Under the pieces are notes generated by a model, which had not been told where the DNA came from, did not search any database, and worked only from the letters and a program-made list of their open reading frames with translations. Below, in pieces: positions 40,471 through 49,211 of a DNA stretch of 64,000 bases; within the stretch, counting starts at the first letter, position 1; the number at the start of each line of letters is the position of its first letter. The stretch spans positions 124,001 through 188,000 of the forward strand of contig NZ_JACAAX010000002.1 of the NCBI RefSeq assembly GCF_013377085.1, in the 5' to 3' direction. A program made the translations under genes and the position numbers. The stretch comes from Rhodoplanes sp. (GTDB lineage: Bacteria; Pseudomonadota; Alphaproteobacteria; Rhizobiales; Xanthobacteraceae).

Positions 40471-40869
40471 ATGCCGATCACACCGGGACGCCTGCTGCTA
40501 GCCGCGGGTCTCGTGCTCTGCGCCGTGGACGCGGGCGCCCAGACCCGGACCGCCACGCCGGCGCCGGCGACCCGCCTCGGACCACCGTCCGAATCCTACC
40601 GATGCGACCGCGAGCACGCCGCCGCCGAGGTGAAGCGGCTGACCGAGACCGGCATCATCGCCGAGCTCAGCCAGTTTCCGCCGAACGTCTCGGTGATCGT
40701 CGACAAGCGCCATTGGGACAGGACGGCCGCGCCGCTGCGCCGCCGCTGGGCCCAGGAGGTCGCCTGCGCGACCGGCGAGGGCTTGGGCACCATGCTCCGC
40801 ACCGTCACGTTCCGGGCCCGGGACACGAGCCGCCTGGGCAGCTTCTCGGACGCCGACCTGAAGGACTGA
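40471..40869 (+). CDS. Hypothetical small secreted protein
   Basis: 132 aa from MPITPGRLLLAAGLVLCAVD, a Sec signal cleaved near AGAQT; gagga lies about 10 bp upstream. The mature part is about 110 residues and has two Cys (YRCDREHAAAEV and EVACATGEGL) that could form a disulfide. No family recognised. It follows the TAXI receptor gene on the same strand. Confidence 0.65.
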   Translation: MPITPGRLLLAAGLVLCAVDAGAQTRTATPAPATRLGPPSESYRCDREHAAAEVKRLTETGIIAELSQFPPNVSVIVDKRHWDRTAAPLRRRWAQEVACATGEGLGTMLRTVTFRARDTSRLGSFSDADLKD

Positions 40870-40975
40870 CGACGGCAGCGGGACCTGCGTCCGCGTTTCA
40901 CCAACGCGGCGCGAACCGGCGCGATGACGCAACAGACGCCTGGGGCCGGTTCCGGTGGCGATGAACGAATCGTTA

Positions 40976-41056
40976 CCGCTCGTCCCCGCGAAGGCGGGGA
41001 TCCAGGGGCGACACGGCAGACAAACCCTGGGTTCCCGCTTGCGCGGGAACGAGCGG
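40976..41056. repeat. Palindromic repeat (ccgctcgt ... acgagcgg)
   Basis: 81 bp with inverted ends ccgctcgt / acgagcgg and two inner hairpins, ccccgcgaaggcgggg and gttcccgcttgcgcgggaac. It resembles REP elements that appear as 'RPREGGDPG/LRGNER' when translated. Unrelated in core sequence to the gtcattccggg family. Confidence 0.75.
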
Positions 41057-41106
41057 AGCGTGGGTCGACGTCAGCGAAAACCGCTCCAGCCGTCAGGCCG
41101 GCAGGA

Positions 41107-41385
41107 TCAGCGCACGACGGTGGTCAGCTCGGTGCAGTTGATCGCGCCGAACGCGCTGCGCACGCACTGGCGGCTGCTGACATACTGGACGCGCGGCGGC
41201 TCGGGCTTCGCGACGACGGCCGGGGCCGGCGCTTCAGCGGCTTTCGCCGGAGCGGGCGTCGCGGCGACCGCGACCGCGACCGGGCTCGGCGGTGCCATCA
41301 CGACCTGCTTGGCGCCCGGATACGGCATCTTGTTGAGCACGACGAGGGTCAACACCACAACGGCAAGGGCATAGATGATGCGCAT
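41107..41385 (-). CDS. Hypothetical small membrane-anchored protein
   Basis: 92 aa. One N-terminal hydrophobic helix (IIYALAVVVLTLVVLNKM) leads into an Ala/Pro/Val-rich linker (about 30-65), then a short C-terminal part with two Cys (SSRQCVRSAFGAINCTEL). Probably anchored in the inner membrane with a periplasmic disulfide. No family recognised. A purine-rich site precedes the ATG. Confidence 0.6.
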   Translation of the reverse strand: MRIIYALAVVVLTLVVLNKMPYPGAKQVVMAPPSPVAVAVAATPAPAKAAEAPAPAVVAKPEPPRVQYVSSRQCVRSAFGAINCTELTTVVR

Positions 41386-41566
41386 TGAGACACTCCAATC
41401 CGATGCGTCGGAAAAAGACCGCCGGACCGGACCGCGCCGGCCCGCATTACTTCAGACCGTCTGCGCGATGCCGCAACACGGTTGAGGCGATATTACCATA
41501 ACTCGTCCGCGCCGCCGCGACCTGGTCCGAGCCGTGGCGATACGTCGCGCGCTTCGCGCCCCCGCG

Positions 41567-42511
41567 TCACAAGGGCGCGAGGCCGGCCTCGATCTCGCGG
41601 CGCCGCGACTCGAGGAACGGCGGCAACGCCAGGGTGCGGCCGAGCGTCTCCAACGGCTCGTCCACGGCGAAGCCGGGGCCGTCGGTGGCGATCTCGAACA
41701 GGATGCCGTTCGGCTCACGGAAATAGAGGCTGCGGAAATAGTAGCGGTCGACCGGACCGCTCGACGGCACGCGCATGCGCCGCAACCGCTCCGCCCAATC
41801 CTGATACGCCGCATCCGGCACCCGGAAGGCGACGTGATGGACGCCGCCGGCGCCCGGCGCCGCGACCGGCAGGCCGGGCTCGACCGCGACATGCAGCTCC
41901 GCCGCCGCCCCGCCCTCCCCCATCGCATAGACATGCGTCTGCGACCCGGGGTGGCCCGGCGTCTCGTAATCTCGCGCGGGCGTCATGTTCATCACGGCCG
42001 TGAGCACCGCGTCGGTCGGGGCGAGATCCGGCACCGAGATGGTGATCGGCCCGAGGCCGCGGATCTGGTGCTCGGCCGGCACCGGGCTGTCGGCCCAGGC
42101 ATGCGCCTCGCCGGAACCGCCGTCGTCGATCAGGCTGAGTCGCTGCCCCTCGCGGTCCTCGACATCGAGGGTGGCGCGGCCGTCGCGCAGCACGATGTCG
42201 CCGCGGACGACGCCGGCGTCGGCAAGGCGCTGCCGCCACCAGGCGAGGCTCGCCTCGCCGGCTACCCGCAGGCCGGTGCGGCTGATGCTGCGGGTGCCGC
42301 GCCGCTCGCGCCCGACCGGCCAGTCGAAGAAGGTTAGGTCGGAGCCGGGCGAGGCGAGGCCATCCGCATAGAAGAGGTGATAGGCCGAGACGTCGTCCTG
42401 GTTGACGGTCTTCTTGACCAGCCGCAGCCCCAGCGTCCCGGTGTAGAAGGCGTGGTTTTCACGCGCGTCCGCCGTGACGGCAGTCAAGTGGTGGATCCCG
42501 GTGAGCTGCAT
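41567..42511 (-). CDS. Ring-cleaving dioxygenase of the VOC/MhqO family (copy 2)
   Basis: 314 aa with two glyoxalase/VOC modules. The start [20 protein letters not shown] supplies the first metal ligand region; [20 protein letters not shown] and [20 protein letters not shown] carry the second-half His and Glu ligands. The family includes MhqO/LinE-type Fe(II) enzymes that open hydroquinones between hydroxyl and carbon. It is the third gene of a dioxygenase - hydrolase - dioxygenase operon; it shares most landmarks with copy 1 at 43423-44361, which suggests duplication. Confidence 0.85.
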   Translation of the reverse strand: MQLTGIHHLTAVTADARENHAFYTGTLGLRLVKKTVNQDDVSAYHLFYADGLASPGSDLTFFDWPVGRERRGTRSISRTGLRVAGEASLAWWRQRLADAGVVRGDIVLRDGRATLDVEDREGQRLSLIDDGGSGEAHAWADSPVPAEHQIRGLGPITISVPDLAPTDAVLTAVMNMTPARDYETPGHPGSQTHVYAMGEGGAAAELHVAVEPGLPVAAPGAGGVHHVAFRVPDAAYQDWAERLRRMRVPSSGPVDRYYFRSLYFREPNGILFEIATDGPGFAVDEPLETLGRTLALPPFLESRRREIEAGLAPL

Positions 42512-42562
42512 TTCTCTAGGTCCTCGGTGCGATCTGATACAGGCGCGGGCTGGACCGATTGA

Positions 42563-43204
42563 TCAGGCCAACCTCGCCAGGAAGGCTGCGGCGAGCGCGA
42601 GATCGCTCTGCGTCAGGCCGTGCCCGGCCGGAATCGTGCGGTGCGTGACGTCGGCGCCGGCCGCGGCGAGCACGGCGGCGAGCTTTTCAGGATCGCCCGG
42701 CGGCATGATCGGATCGGCATCGCCCGACACGATCAGGACGGGCGTGCGGTCGAGCTTTTGGGTCGGCGGCGCCGAGTCGAGCGGCACCATGACGCGCAGC
42801 AGCACCGCCCCGCTGAGCGTGCCGGGATGAAGCTGCAGCAGCGCGGCGGCGATGTTGGCGCCGTTGGAGAAGCCGAGCGCGACCGGCGCCGCGATCCCGT
42901 ATTTCTCACGCGCTGCGCTCACGAACGCAGCGAGGTCGGCGGCGCGGCGACGCACGTCGTCCTGGTCGAGCACGCCCTCGGCGAGCCGCCGGAAGAATCG
43001 GGGCGCGGCGCCCTCCAGCACGTTGCCGCGCGGCGACAGCAACGCCGCGCCGGGCGCGACGGCGCGGCCGAGCCCGATCAGATCGGTCTCGTCGCCGCCG
43101 GTGCCGTGCAGCACCAGCAGAGGCGGACGACCCGGCGTCTTCGCCGGCTCGAAGCGATGGATGTGAAGGTTCAGCGCAGACGTGTCTTTGGCGACGACGG
43201 ACAT
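42563..43204 (-). CDS. Alpha/beta hydrolase of the carboxylesterase/MhqD type
   Basis: 213 aa from MSVVAKDTSALNLHIHRFEP; the longer frame upstream runs through a repeat. The hydrolase fold shows LLVLHGTGGDETDL, nucleophile elbow GFSNGAN (Ser113), acid SGDADPIMP (Asp162) and PAGHGL (His195). MhqD-like enzymes accompany MhqO dioxygenases in quinone detoxification and may hydrolyse an acyl or ring-opened product. It lies between the two dioxygenase genes. Confidence 0.87.
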   Translation of the reverse strand: MSVVAKDTSALNLHIHRFEPAKTPGRPPLLVLHGTGGDETDLIGLGRAVAPGAALLSPRGNVLEGAAPRFFRRLAEGVLDQDDVRRRAADLAAFVSAAREKYGIAAPVALGFSNGANIAAALLQLHPGTLSGAVLLRVMVPLDSAPPTQKLDRTPVLIVSGDADPIMPPGDPEKLAAVLAAAGADVTHRTIPAGHGLTQSDLALAAAFLARLA

Positions 43205-43248
43205 TTGGGCCTCGGGGGTGAAGGGGGCCTCGTGATCTCTTTCTTTAC

Positions 43249-43394
43249 CTCTCCCCGCCACGCGGGGAGAGGTCGAGGTCCGCGCGCTCAGCGCGGACCT
43301 CGGGTGAGGGGGCGCCTCCGCATCCACGAGACGCCCCCTCATCCGTTTCGCCGCCACGCGACGAGCCACCTTCTCCCCGCACGCGGGGAGAAGG
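43249..43394. repeat. Composite REP element between dioxygenase copy 1 and the hydrolase gene
   Basis: Three hairpins in series: cctctccccgccacgcggggagagg, cgaggtccgcgc ... gcgcggacctcg, and ccttctccccgcacgcggggagaagg. Between them gagggggcgcctcc pairs with acgccccctc. It fills a 218-bp intra-operon gap. No coding capacity. Confidence 0.8.
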
Positions 43395-43422
43395 AGCGCG
43401 GCGCCATGCCGGGCCGAAAAAC

Positions 43423-44361
43423 TCACGCCACCTGCGGCAGCACCGCCTCGATGGCGGCGCGGCGCGGCTCGAGCTGCGGCGGCAACTTCAGGGCCGTGCC
43501 GAGGGACGCGATCGGCTCGTCGACGGCAAAACCCGGCTGGTCGGTGGCGATCTCGAACAGCACGCCGCCCGGCTCGCGGAAGTAGACCGAGCGGAAATAG
43601 TTGCGGTCGCGCTGCCCGGTCGTCGTGATGCCGTGCCGGTCGGCGAGGCGCGCGACCATGTCGGCTTGCGCCGCGTCGTCAGCCGCCCGGAACGCCACAT
43701 GATGAACCGAGCCGGCACCGAGCCGCCCGCGCGCCGGGCCGCCGGCCGTATGAAGATCGACGGTGGCGCCGACTCCCGCGTCCCTGGCATCGACGGCGCG
43801 ATAGCGCACCACCTCGTCGTCGCGGCCGACCTCGGCGAAGCCGAGCACGTCGGTGAGGATCGCGGCCGTCGGCGCCGGGTCGGCCAGCAGCAGGCCGACG
43901 CTGTGGACCCCGCGGATCGCCGCCTCGGCCGGGATCTCGGCCGTGCTCCAGGCCGGCTCGGCCTCGAGGCCGGGCACGCCGACGAGCGCCAGCCGCATGC
44001 CGTCCGGATCGCGGACCCGCAGCACCGTCTCGCCGAACCGCTTTTGCGGCGCCTCGTGGCGCAGGCCGGCGGCGACCAGCCGGTGGGTCCAGAACGCGAC
44101 GGCGGTCTCCGGGATGCGCAGCGCCGTCTCCATGGTCTCGCCGACGCCGACCTGACCGGGCGCGGCATGCTCCCACGGGAAGAAAGTGACGATGCTGCCG
44201 GGCTGCCCGGTCTCGTCGCCGTAATAGAAGTGATAGGTGCCGGGATCGTCGAAGTTCACGGTCCTCTTGACCAGCCGCAGCCCGAGCGTGCGGGCATAGA
44301 TGTCGAGATTGCGGTGGGCGCGGCCGGCCATCGCCGTGACGTGATGAATGCCGTGGGGCAT
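43423..44361 (-). CDS. Ring-cleaving dioxygenase of the VOC/MhqO family (copy 1)
   Basis: 312 aa, two VOC modules: GIHHVTAMAGRAHRNLDIYA at the start, RGVHSVGLLLADPAPTAAIL opening the second half, then VHHVAFRAADDAAQADMVAR and RSVYFREPGGVLFEIATDQP. First gene of the operon, divergent from a LysR gene across a 152-bp region with a clear palindrome. Putative Fe(II)-dependent cleavage of a (hydro)quinone or catechol. Confidence 0.87.
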   Translation of the reverse strand: MPHGIHHVTAMAGRAHRNLDIYARTLGLRLVKRTVNFDDPGTYHFYYGDETGQPGSIVTFFPWEHAAPGQVGVGETMETALRIPETAVAFWTHRLVAAGLRHEAPQKRFGETVLRVRDPDGMRLALVGVPGLEAEPAWSTAEIPAEAAIRGVHSVGLLLADPAPTAAILTDVLGFAEVGRDDEVVRYRAVDARDAGVGATVDLHTAGGPARGRLGAGSVHHVAFRAADDAAQADMVARLADRHGITTTGQRDRNYFRSVYFREPGGVLFEIATDQPGFAVDEPIASLGTALKLPPQLEPRRAAIEAVLPQVA

Positions 44362-44440
44362 CTGAGCCTCCTGCGGGGCGCCATCGCCCCGTCAAACTGT
44401 CGGTGTCTGGGCAGAGATGGGGCGCCGCGCCGCCACCGCC

Positions 44441-44456
44441 ATTGCATCCATGCAAT
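44441..44456. promoter_or_regulatory. LysR operator candidate attgcat-cc-atgcaat
   Basis: Perfect 7-bp inverted repeat with a 2-bp centre in the divergent gap between the dioxygenase and LysR genes, ending 2 bp before the -35 box of the LysR promoter. T and A sit at the outer positions as in LysR boxes. Confidence 0.6.
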
Positions 44457-44458
44457 TC

Positions 44459-44487
44459 TTGATGTGCACAGCGGCCAGTTGTATTGC
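44459..44487 (+). promoter_or_regulatory. Promoter candidate for the LysR gene
   Basis: ttgatg (44459-44464), 17-bp spacer, tattgc (44482-44487); predicted start about 20 bp before the LysR ATG. The palindrome directly upstream would allow autoregulation. Confidence 0.4.
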
Positions 44488-44513
44488 ACTGCTGAACAAA
44501 AGGTCCGCCCCCG

Positions 44514-45440
44514 ATGCCCGACTCGCACAAGACACTGGCCTGGGACGACTTCCGGCTGATCAAGGCGATCGCCGACGCGCGCACCCTGCCGGCTGCAGCG
44601 CCCCTGGTCGGCGTCAACCACTCGACGGTGTTCCGCCGGCTCGGCCAGATCGAGGCCGCCCTGGGCGTGGCGCTGTTCGAGCGCCACCGCACCGGCTATG
44701 CGCCGACCGCGGCCGGCGAGGAGATGATCGCGCTCGCCCGCCGGATGGACGACGACGTCGTCGCCTTCACGCGGCGGATCGCCGGGCATGAGGTGTCGCC
44801 CTCGGGCGAGCTCAGGGTGACCACCAACGATTCGCTGCTGGTGCATCTGCTCACGCCGCTGTTCGGCGACTTCCGCCGGCACTGCCCCGATGTGCGGCTC
44901 GACGTCGTGCTGTCGAACCAGGCCCTCAATCTGTCCAAGCGCGACGCCGACGTGGCGATCCGGGCGACCGACCAGCCGCCCGAGACCCTCGTGGGCCGCC
45001 GCGCCGCGACCATCGGCTGGGCCCTGTACGGTCGGGCCGCGGAGTTTCCGGACGGCGCGCCGCGCGACGAGACGGCCCTGTTCGGGCGCGACTGGATCGC
45101 GCTGGGCGAGCACCTCGCCGCCCTGCAGGCGGTGAAGTATGTCCGCGCCCATGTGGCGCCCGAGCGCATCGTCTACCGGGTGAACTCGGTGCTCGGTCTC
45201 GCCGAGGCGGTGGAGCATGGGCTCGGCATCGGCCACCTGCCTTGCTTCATCGGCGACGCGCGGCGGGCGCTGGTGCGCCTCGCCCCGCCCGATCCGGCGC
45301 TCGCCGCCGATCTCTGGCTGCTGACCCATCCGGACCTGCGCCAGGCCGCCCGCGTGCGGGTGTTCATGGACTTTTTGGCCACCGAGCTTCTGAAGCGCCG
45401 CCGCTTCATCGCCGGGGAGGAGCCCTCCGACAGGACGTAG
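44514..45440 (+). CDS. LysR-family regulator of the ring-cleavage operon
   Basis: 308 aa. The N-terminal HTH runs from DFRLIKAIADARTLPAAAPLVGVNHSTVFRRLGQIEAALG (about 9-48), with the usual second helix sequence changed to VNHSTVFRRL, typical of the subgroup near proteobacterial oxidoreductase operons. The effector domain covers about 90-295. Divergent from dioxygenase copy 1, so it probably activates that operon on sensing a quinone or ring compound. Confidence 0.86.
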   Translation: MPDSHKTLAWDDFRLIKAIADARTLPAAAPLVGVNHSTVFRRLGQIEAALGVALFERHRTGYAPTAAGEEMIALARRMDDDVVAFTRRIAGHEVSPSGELRVTTNDSLLVHLLTPLFGDFRRHCPDVRLDVVLSNQALNLSKRDADVAIRATDQPPETLVGRRAATIGWALYGRAAEFPDGAPRDETALFGRDWIALGEHLAALQAVKYVRAHVAPERIVYRVNSVLGLAEAVEHGLGIGHLPCFIGDARRALVRLAPPDPALAADLWLLTHPDLRQAARVRVFMDFLATELLKRRRFIAGEEPSDRT

Positions 45441-45560
45441 CTCCAGGCTCCCCATACGACCCGTCAGCCATGTCTCCGAACAGGTGTTTGCCATGTCCTC
45501 GGGCTGAACACTCGACCCGCGCATCCATCACGCTTCGCAAAAACACTTGTTCGCAGAAGG

Positions 45561-45590
45561 ATGGATCGCCGGGTCAAGCCCGGCGATGAC
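45561..45590. repeat. Short REP half-element
   Basis: atggatcgccgggtcaagcccggcgatgac: hairpin atcgccggg / cccggcgat with loop tcaag. A related half-element lies at about 20990-21013. It sits between the LysR stop and the convergent ring-hydrolase stop. Confidence 0.6.
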
Positions 45591-45640
45591 GCCGGTGAGG
45601 CAGAGATGTGGCGGGAACGAGCGGAACAGACTCGCCTCCC

Positions 45641-46741
45641 TCAGGCCGACCGTTCGGCGATCACCGCCACCGGCCCGCCGCCGTCGGGGCCCTGGTGCTC
45701 GGCGCCGCCCGAGACGTAGATCTCGGCATGGCCGACGAGGCCGGCCAGCGCGCCGCACACGAAGGCGCGGGCGTGGCGGGTCGACGAGATGTCGGAATCG
45801 TCCAGCATGGTGTGGCGATGGCCGCGCAGCTTGCCGTCGTGGCTCGCCTCCGCCTTGGACAACAGCGCGACCAGGCGGCTGCGCTCCGCCGGACCGAGCT
45901 GGCCGTCGGCCGCAAAGCCGAGCCGCCGCAGGGCGGCCCGCACCGGCTCCACGTCGATCCCGTCGCTCATCACGGCATGGTCGACGACGAGCGGCCCGAC
46001 CCACTCCGGCGAGGAGCCGAGCACGACGATCTCATGGTCCAACAGCTCGATGCCCGACGAGCACGAGGCGCGGCCGGACCAAAGTGAATAATCGGCCGCG
46101 ATCTTGTCGTCGGTAATCGTGTCGCGAAAAATCTCGCCGAGCGCGACGGCGACACCGAGCGCACTGGCGGCGCGCGAAAGGCCCATGGACTTGAGCGTGT
46201 CGCGGGTCGCGACGGTGTCGCCCTTCGCCTCCGCCTCGCCGATCCGCTGCAGCGTCAGCAGCGGGCATTTGATCTGGACGAAATGCACGTCGGCCGGATT
46301 CTCGATCCCGGCGTCGCTCATCGCGGCGCGCACGCCTTCGGCCACCATGTCGACCTCGGCGCCGCGGCCGAGCGCCGCGAAGGGCAGCATCGGCGTGCGG
46401 GTGCGGCCGATGGCGAGCGCCGGTCCTGTCGCGGTCTCGTTGGTCTCGCGCCGCTCGAAAACGGTCCAGTGCGGCGCCATGCCGCCTTCGGTGCCGCCCG
46501 ACATCACCAGACACACCGCATGCGCGGCGTCGGCCGACATATACCGCTGCAGCATCAGGCCGAGCGACTGGGTGGCAAAGCCGCGGGCGAAATCGTTGAC
46601 GCAGCCGTTGCCCTCGGTCTTGCCGAAGATGGCGACGATGCCGGCCGGATCGACGCGGCCGTCCCTGATGGCGGCTTCGATGCCGGAGACGTCGTCCGGA
46701 GCGGTGGCGGAGATGCGATGGACATAGGCGCGACGGGTCAT
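45641..46741 (-). CDS. Cyanuric acid hydrolase / barbiturase family ring-opening amidohydrolase
   Basis: 366 aa, the length of AtzD/TrzD/barbiturase. Three internal repeats each offer a Lys-Ser pair: Lys41 (FGKTEGNG) with Ser81 (MSGGTEGG), Lys158 (VQIKCP) with Ser229 (SCSSGIEL), and Lys296 (LLSKAEAS) with Ser344 (VSGGAEHQGPDGGG). The last also forms the usual metal site. The family opens cyanuric acid to carboxybiuret or barbiturate to ureidomalonate; sequence alone does not separate the two here. Last gene of the 8-gene N-heterocycle operon. Confidence 0.87.
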   Translation of the reverse strand: MTRRAYVHRISATAPDDVSGIEAAIRDGRVDPAGIVAIFGKTEGNGCVNDFARGFATQSLGLMLQRYMSADAAHAVCLVMSGGTEGGMAPHWTVFERRETNETATGPALAIGRTRTPMLPFAALGRGAEVDMVAEGVRAAMSDAGIENPADVHFVQIKCPLLTLQRIGEAEAKGDTVATRDTLKSMGLSRAASALGVAVALGEIFRDTITDDKIAADYSLWSGRASCSSGIELLDHEIVVLGSSPEWVGPLVVDHAVMSDGIDVEPVRAALRRLGFAADGQLGPAERSRLVALLSKAEASHDGKLRGHRHTMLDDSDISSTRHARAFVCGALAGLVGHAEIYVSGGAEHQGPDGGGPVAVIAERSA

Positions 46742-46751
46742 CGGACTCTCT

Positions 46752-48203
46752 TCAGGAACACACGAAGGCATCGGGGTGATAGTGCGCGCCGAGGGCGGCG
46801 CGCAGGTCCGGCAGCGCGGCACGAATGTCGGCCGTGGCGCCGAAGCGGCGGCGAAGCGTGGTCAGCAGCTCGGCTTCCAGCGCCGGCAGGTCGACGCCCG
46901 TGACGGTGCCGTCGCGCACGACGTGGCGGCCAGCGACGTACAGGTCCTTCACATGCCGGCGGCGGGCGCGTGAAAACACGGTGTCGAGCGGCGGCACGGT
47001 ATCGTCGAGCCGGTCGGCCGTCAGCGCGTCCCAGTCGAGCACCAGCAGATCGGCCGCTGCGCCCGGCACGATCGCGCCGCCGTCCTGGTCGCCGAGCACG
47101 GCGAAGCGGCCGGCGGCGAGCGCGAAGCGCAAGACCTGCTCGCGGGACATGCGGGTTTCAAAGCCCTCGCCCTTGTGCAGCAGATAGGCGAGCTGCATCT
47201 CGGCGAGCGGATCCTCCCGCTCGTCGAGGGCGACGCCGTCGAGCCCCATGGCGACGCGGCAGCCGCGCCTGAGCATTTCGGCGAGCGGCGCAATGCCGGA
47301 ACGCAGCACCAGGTTGGACGAGATGTTGACCACGATGGTGGCGTCGCGCGCGGCGATCAGCTCCATTTCGTCGGCCCCGAGCCAAGTGCCATGCGCGAAG
47401 GAGGCGCGCGAGTTGACGAGGCCGAGCGCATCGAGGTGCCGGAGAATGCCCTGCGGGTAGGTCTTGTCGGCCCAGGCGCGCTGATAGCGGCTTTCCAGCA
47501 GATGCATGTGCACGCGCCGCCCGTGCACGGCCGAGCTCTCGGCGATGCGGGACAGGAGATCGTCGCTGCACCATTGCGGGCCGGCCGGGCCGTACTGCAC
47601 CGTGACGCCGTCGCCCTCGATCGCGGCCGCGGTCGCCTCGACCAGCGCCACCTGCTCGGCCGCCGGCAGCGGCGCGCCCAGGAATTTTTGGCTGACGCAG
47701 GCGCAAGCGGCGGGCGACAGGCGCTTCAGCACGGATTCTTGCGCGCCGTAGACCAGCGGGTTGCGGTCGCGGCACTGGACCGCGAAGGCGATCCTGATGC
47801 CGACGTCGCGCGCCGCCTTGGCCACCGCCTGCGCCTCGTCGAGATAGGCCGTGAGCCCCTGCACGCGGGTGTAGTGCGCCATCTCGGTGGCGATGCCGGC
47901 GCACGCGCTGCGACCGAACGCGACCGCCGCGGTGAGCCACGGATCGACCGCCGGGATGGCGGCGAGCTGCGGCAGCCACGCCTCCAGGGCGACATCGAAA
48001 TTGCCGATCTGGCTGTTGCGCACCACGCGGGCATGGTCGTGCGCGTTGACGAAGGCCGGCATCACCAAATTGCCGCTGGTCGCGGCCGAGGCGGCCGGCG
48101 CGACCGCGGCGACGCGGCCGTCGGCGACCGTAATCGTCTGGTTCGTCTGCGTCGGCCCGCCCGGATCGGCGAGAAGAACCGCGGCCTCGATACGGGTGGT
48201 CAT
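46752..48203 (-). CDS. Metal-dependent amidohydrolase, deaminase type
   Basis: 483 aa amidohydrolase of the TrzA/AtzB/cytosine-deaminase-like group. Metal ligands are FVNAHDHARV (His55, His57), VHMHLLE (His234), SFAHGTWL (His271) and MGLDGVALD (Asp322). The second half includes AADLLVLDWDALT, the usual C-terminal beta-sandwich. It probably removes an amino group from an s-triazine, pyrimidine or purine-like ring, making the substrate for the ring opener 10 bp downstream. Exact substrate unknown. Confidence 0.82.
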   Translation of the reverse strand: MTTRIEAAVLLADPGGPTQTNQTITVADGRVAAVAPAASAATSGNLVMPAFVNAHDHARVVRNSQIGNFDVALEAWLPQLAAIPAVDPWLTAAVAFGRSACAGIATEMAHYTRVQGLTAYLDEAQAVAKAARDVGIRIAFAVQCRDRNPLVYGAQESVLKRLSPAACACVSQKFLGAPLPAAEQVALVEATAAAIEGDGVTVQYGPAGPQWCSDDLLSRIAESSAVHGRRVHMHLLESRYQRAWADKTYPQGILRHLDALGLVNSRASFAHGTWLGADEMELIAARDATIVVNISSNLVLRSGIAPLAEMLRRGCRVAMGLDGVALDEREDPLAEMQLAYLLHKGEGFETRMSREQVLRFALAAGRFAVLGDQDGGAIVPGAAADLLVLDWDALTADRLDDTVPPLDTVFSRARRRHVKDLYVAGRHVVRDGTVTGVDLPALEAELLTTLRRRFGATADIRAALPDLRAALGAHYHPDAFVCS

Positions 48204-48245
48204 GACGAACGGCCTCCTGGTCCTGACGATCGAGCGCCGCCTGCC

Positions 48246-49019
48246 TCACCCCATCGCGAACTCGGTCTTGCGGTGGGCCCAGCCGGTGATCCGGTTCTCG
48301 ACCAGCGAGAACATGCCGTAGAGCGCGATGCCGAGCGCGGCCAGGATGAACAGGCCGGCGAACACCAGCGGCACGTCGAACGAGGCGGACGCGATCATCA
48401 TCACGTTGCCGATGCCGCGGTTCGACGCCACCGTCTCGGAGATGACCGAGCCGACGAAGGCGAGCGTGACGGCGACCTTCAGCGAGGCGAAGAAGTACGG
48501 CATGGCACGCGGCAGCCCGACGTTCCACAGAATGTCGAATTTCGTCGCGCGCAACGTCTTCATGACGTCTTCCAGCTCCGGCTCGGTCGTCGCGAGTCCG
48601 GTGGCGACGTTCACGACCACGGGGAAGATGCTCATGATCAGCGCCGTCAGCACGGCCGGAACCGTGCCGGCGCCGAAATAAAGGACGAAGATCGGCACCA
48701 CGGCGACCTTGGGGATCGACGAGAAGCCGACCAGCAGCGGATAGGCGACGTCGTAGGCGAGCTTCGACCAGCCGATCAGCACGCCGATGACGATGCCGAT
48801 CCCGACCCCGAGCACGAAGCCCAGCATGGTCGTGTAGAGGGTCTGCAGCGTATGCGGCCACAGCGCCGGCATGCGCTGCCAGAGCGTGACGAAGACCTGG
48901 CTCGGGCGCGGCAGCACCGAGTCGCTCACCCCGAAGGCGAGGCACAGCACCTCCCACACCACGAACAACCCGACGATCAGGGCGACCGAGGCAATCTTGC
49001 GCTGGACGTTGGAGCTCAT
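48246..49019 (-). CDS. ABC transporter permease (SsuC/TauC/ThiX type)
   Basis: 257 aa from MSSNVQRKIASVALIVGLFV; upstream ATGs run into a repeat. Six TM segments. The EAA loop is seen at VMKTLRATKFDILWNVGLPRAMPYFFASLK. Belongs to the nitrate/sulfonate/taurine-type permeases. It works with the ATPase (49212-50093) and receptor (52658-53695) of the same operon. Confidence 0.92.
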   Translation of the reverse strand: MSSNVQRKIASVALIVGLFVVWEVLCLAFGVSDSVLPRPSQVFVTLWQRMPALWPHTLQTLYTTMLGFVLGVGIGIVIGVLIGWSKLAYDVAYPLLVGFSSIPKVAVVPIFVLYFGAGTVPAVLTALIMSIFPVVVNVATGLATTEPELEDVMKTLRATKFDILWNVGLPRAMPYFFASLKVAVTLAFVGSVISETVASNRGIGNVMMIASASFDVPLVFAGLFILAALGIALYGMFSLVENRITGWAHRKTEFAMG

Positions 49020-49107
49020 CTCAGAATCCTCCGGCGTCACGGGATGCGTGTGTGCATGCGTCGACCCGGTCATGACGTACAGGACGAAGCCACGCGCTGC
49101 GTCCTGC

Positions 49108-49132
49108 TCCCTCCCCCGTTGTGGGGGAGGGA
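49108..49132. repeat. Short C5/G5 palindrome between ABC ATPase and permease genes
   Basis: tccctccccc / gggggaggga with loop gttgt, a perfect 10-bp stem of the same type as the long element between ccmA and ccmB. It lies in the 192-bp gap inside the N-heterocycle operon. Confidence 0.7.
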
Positions 49133-49211
49133 ACGCTGGATTCGCCAGCGCCAAGGAAAGAAGCTGCCGCCGCTGACGTCCTGACAACGTCACTCAGGAT
49201 CATGTCATGCC

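Noticed and set aside
43205-43422. CRISPR array from repeated ctccccgc units
   Set aside because: The units are palindromic hairpin arms with no regular spacing or spacers; it is a REP-type element. No CRISPR array is seen anywhere in the window.
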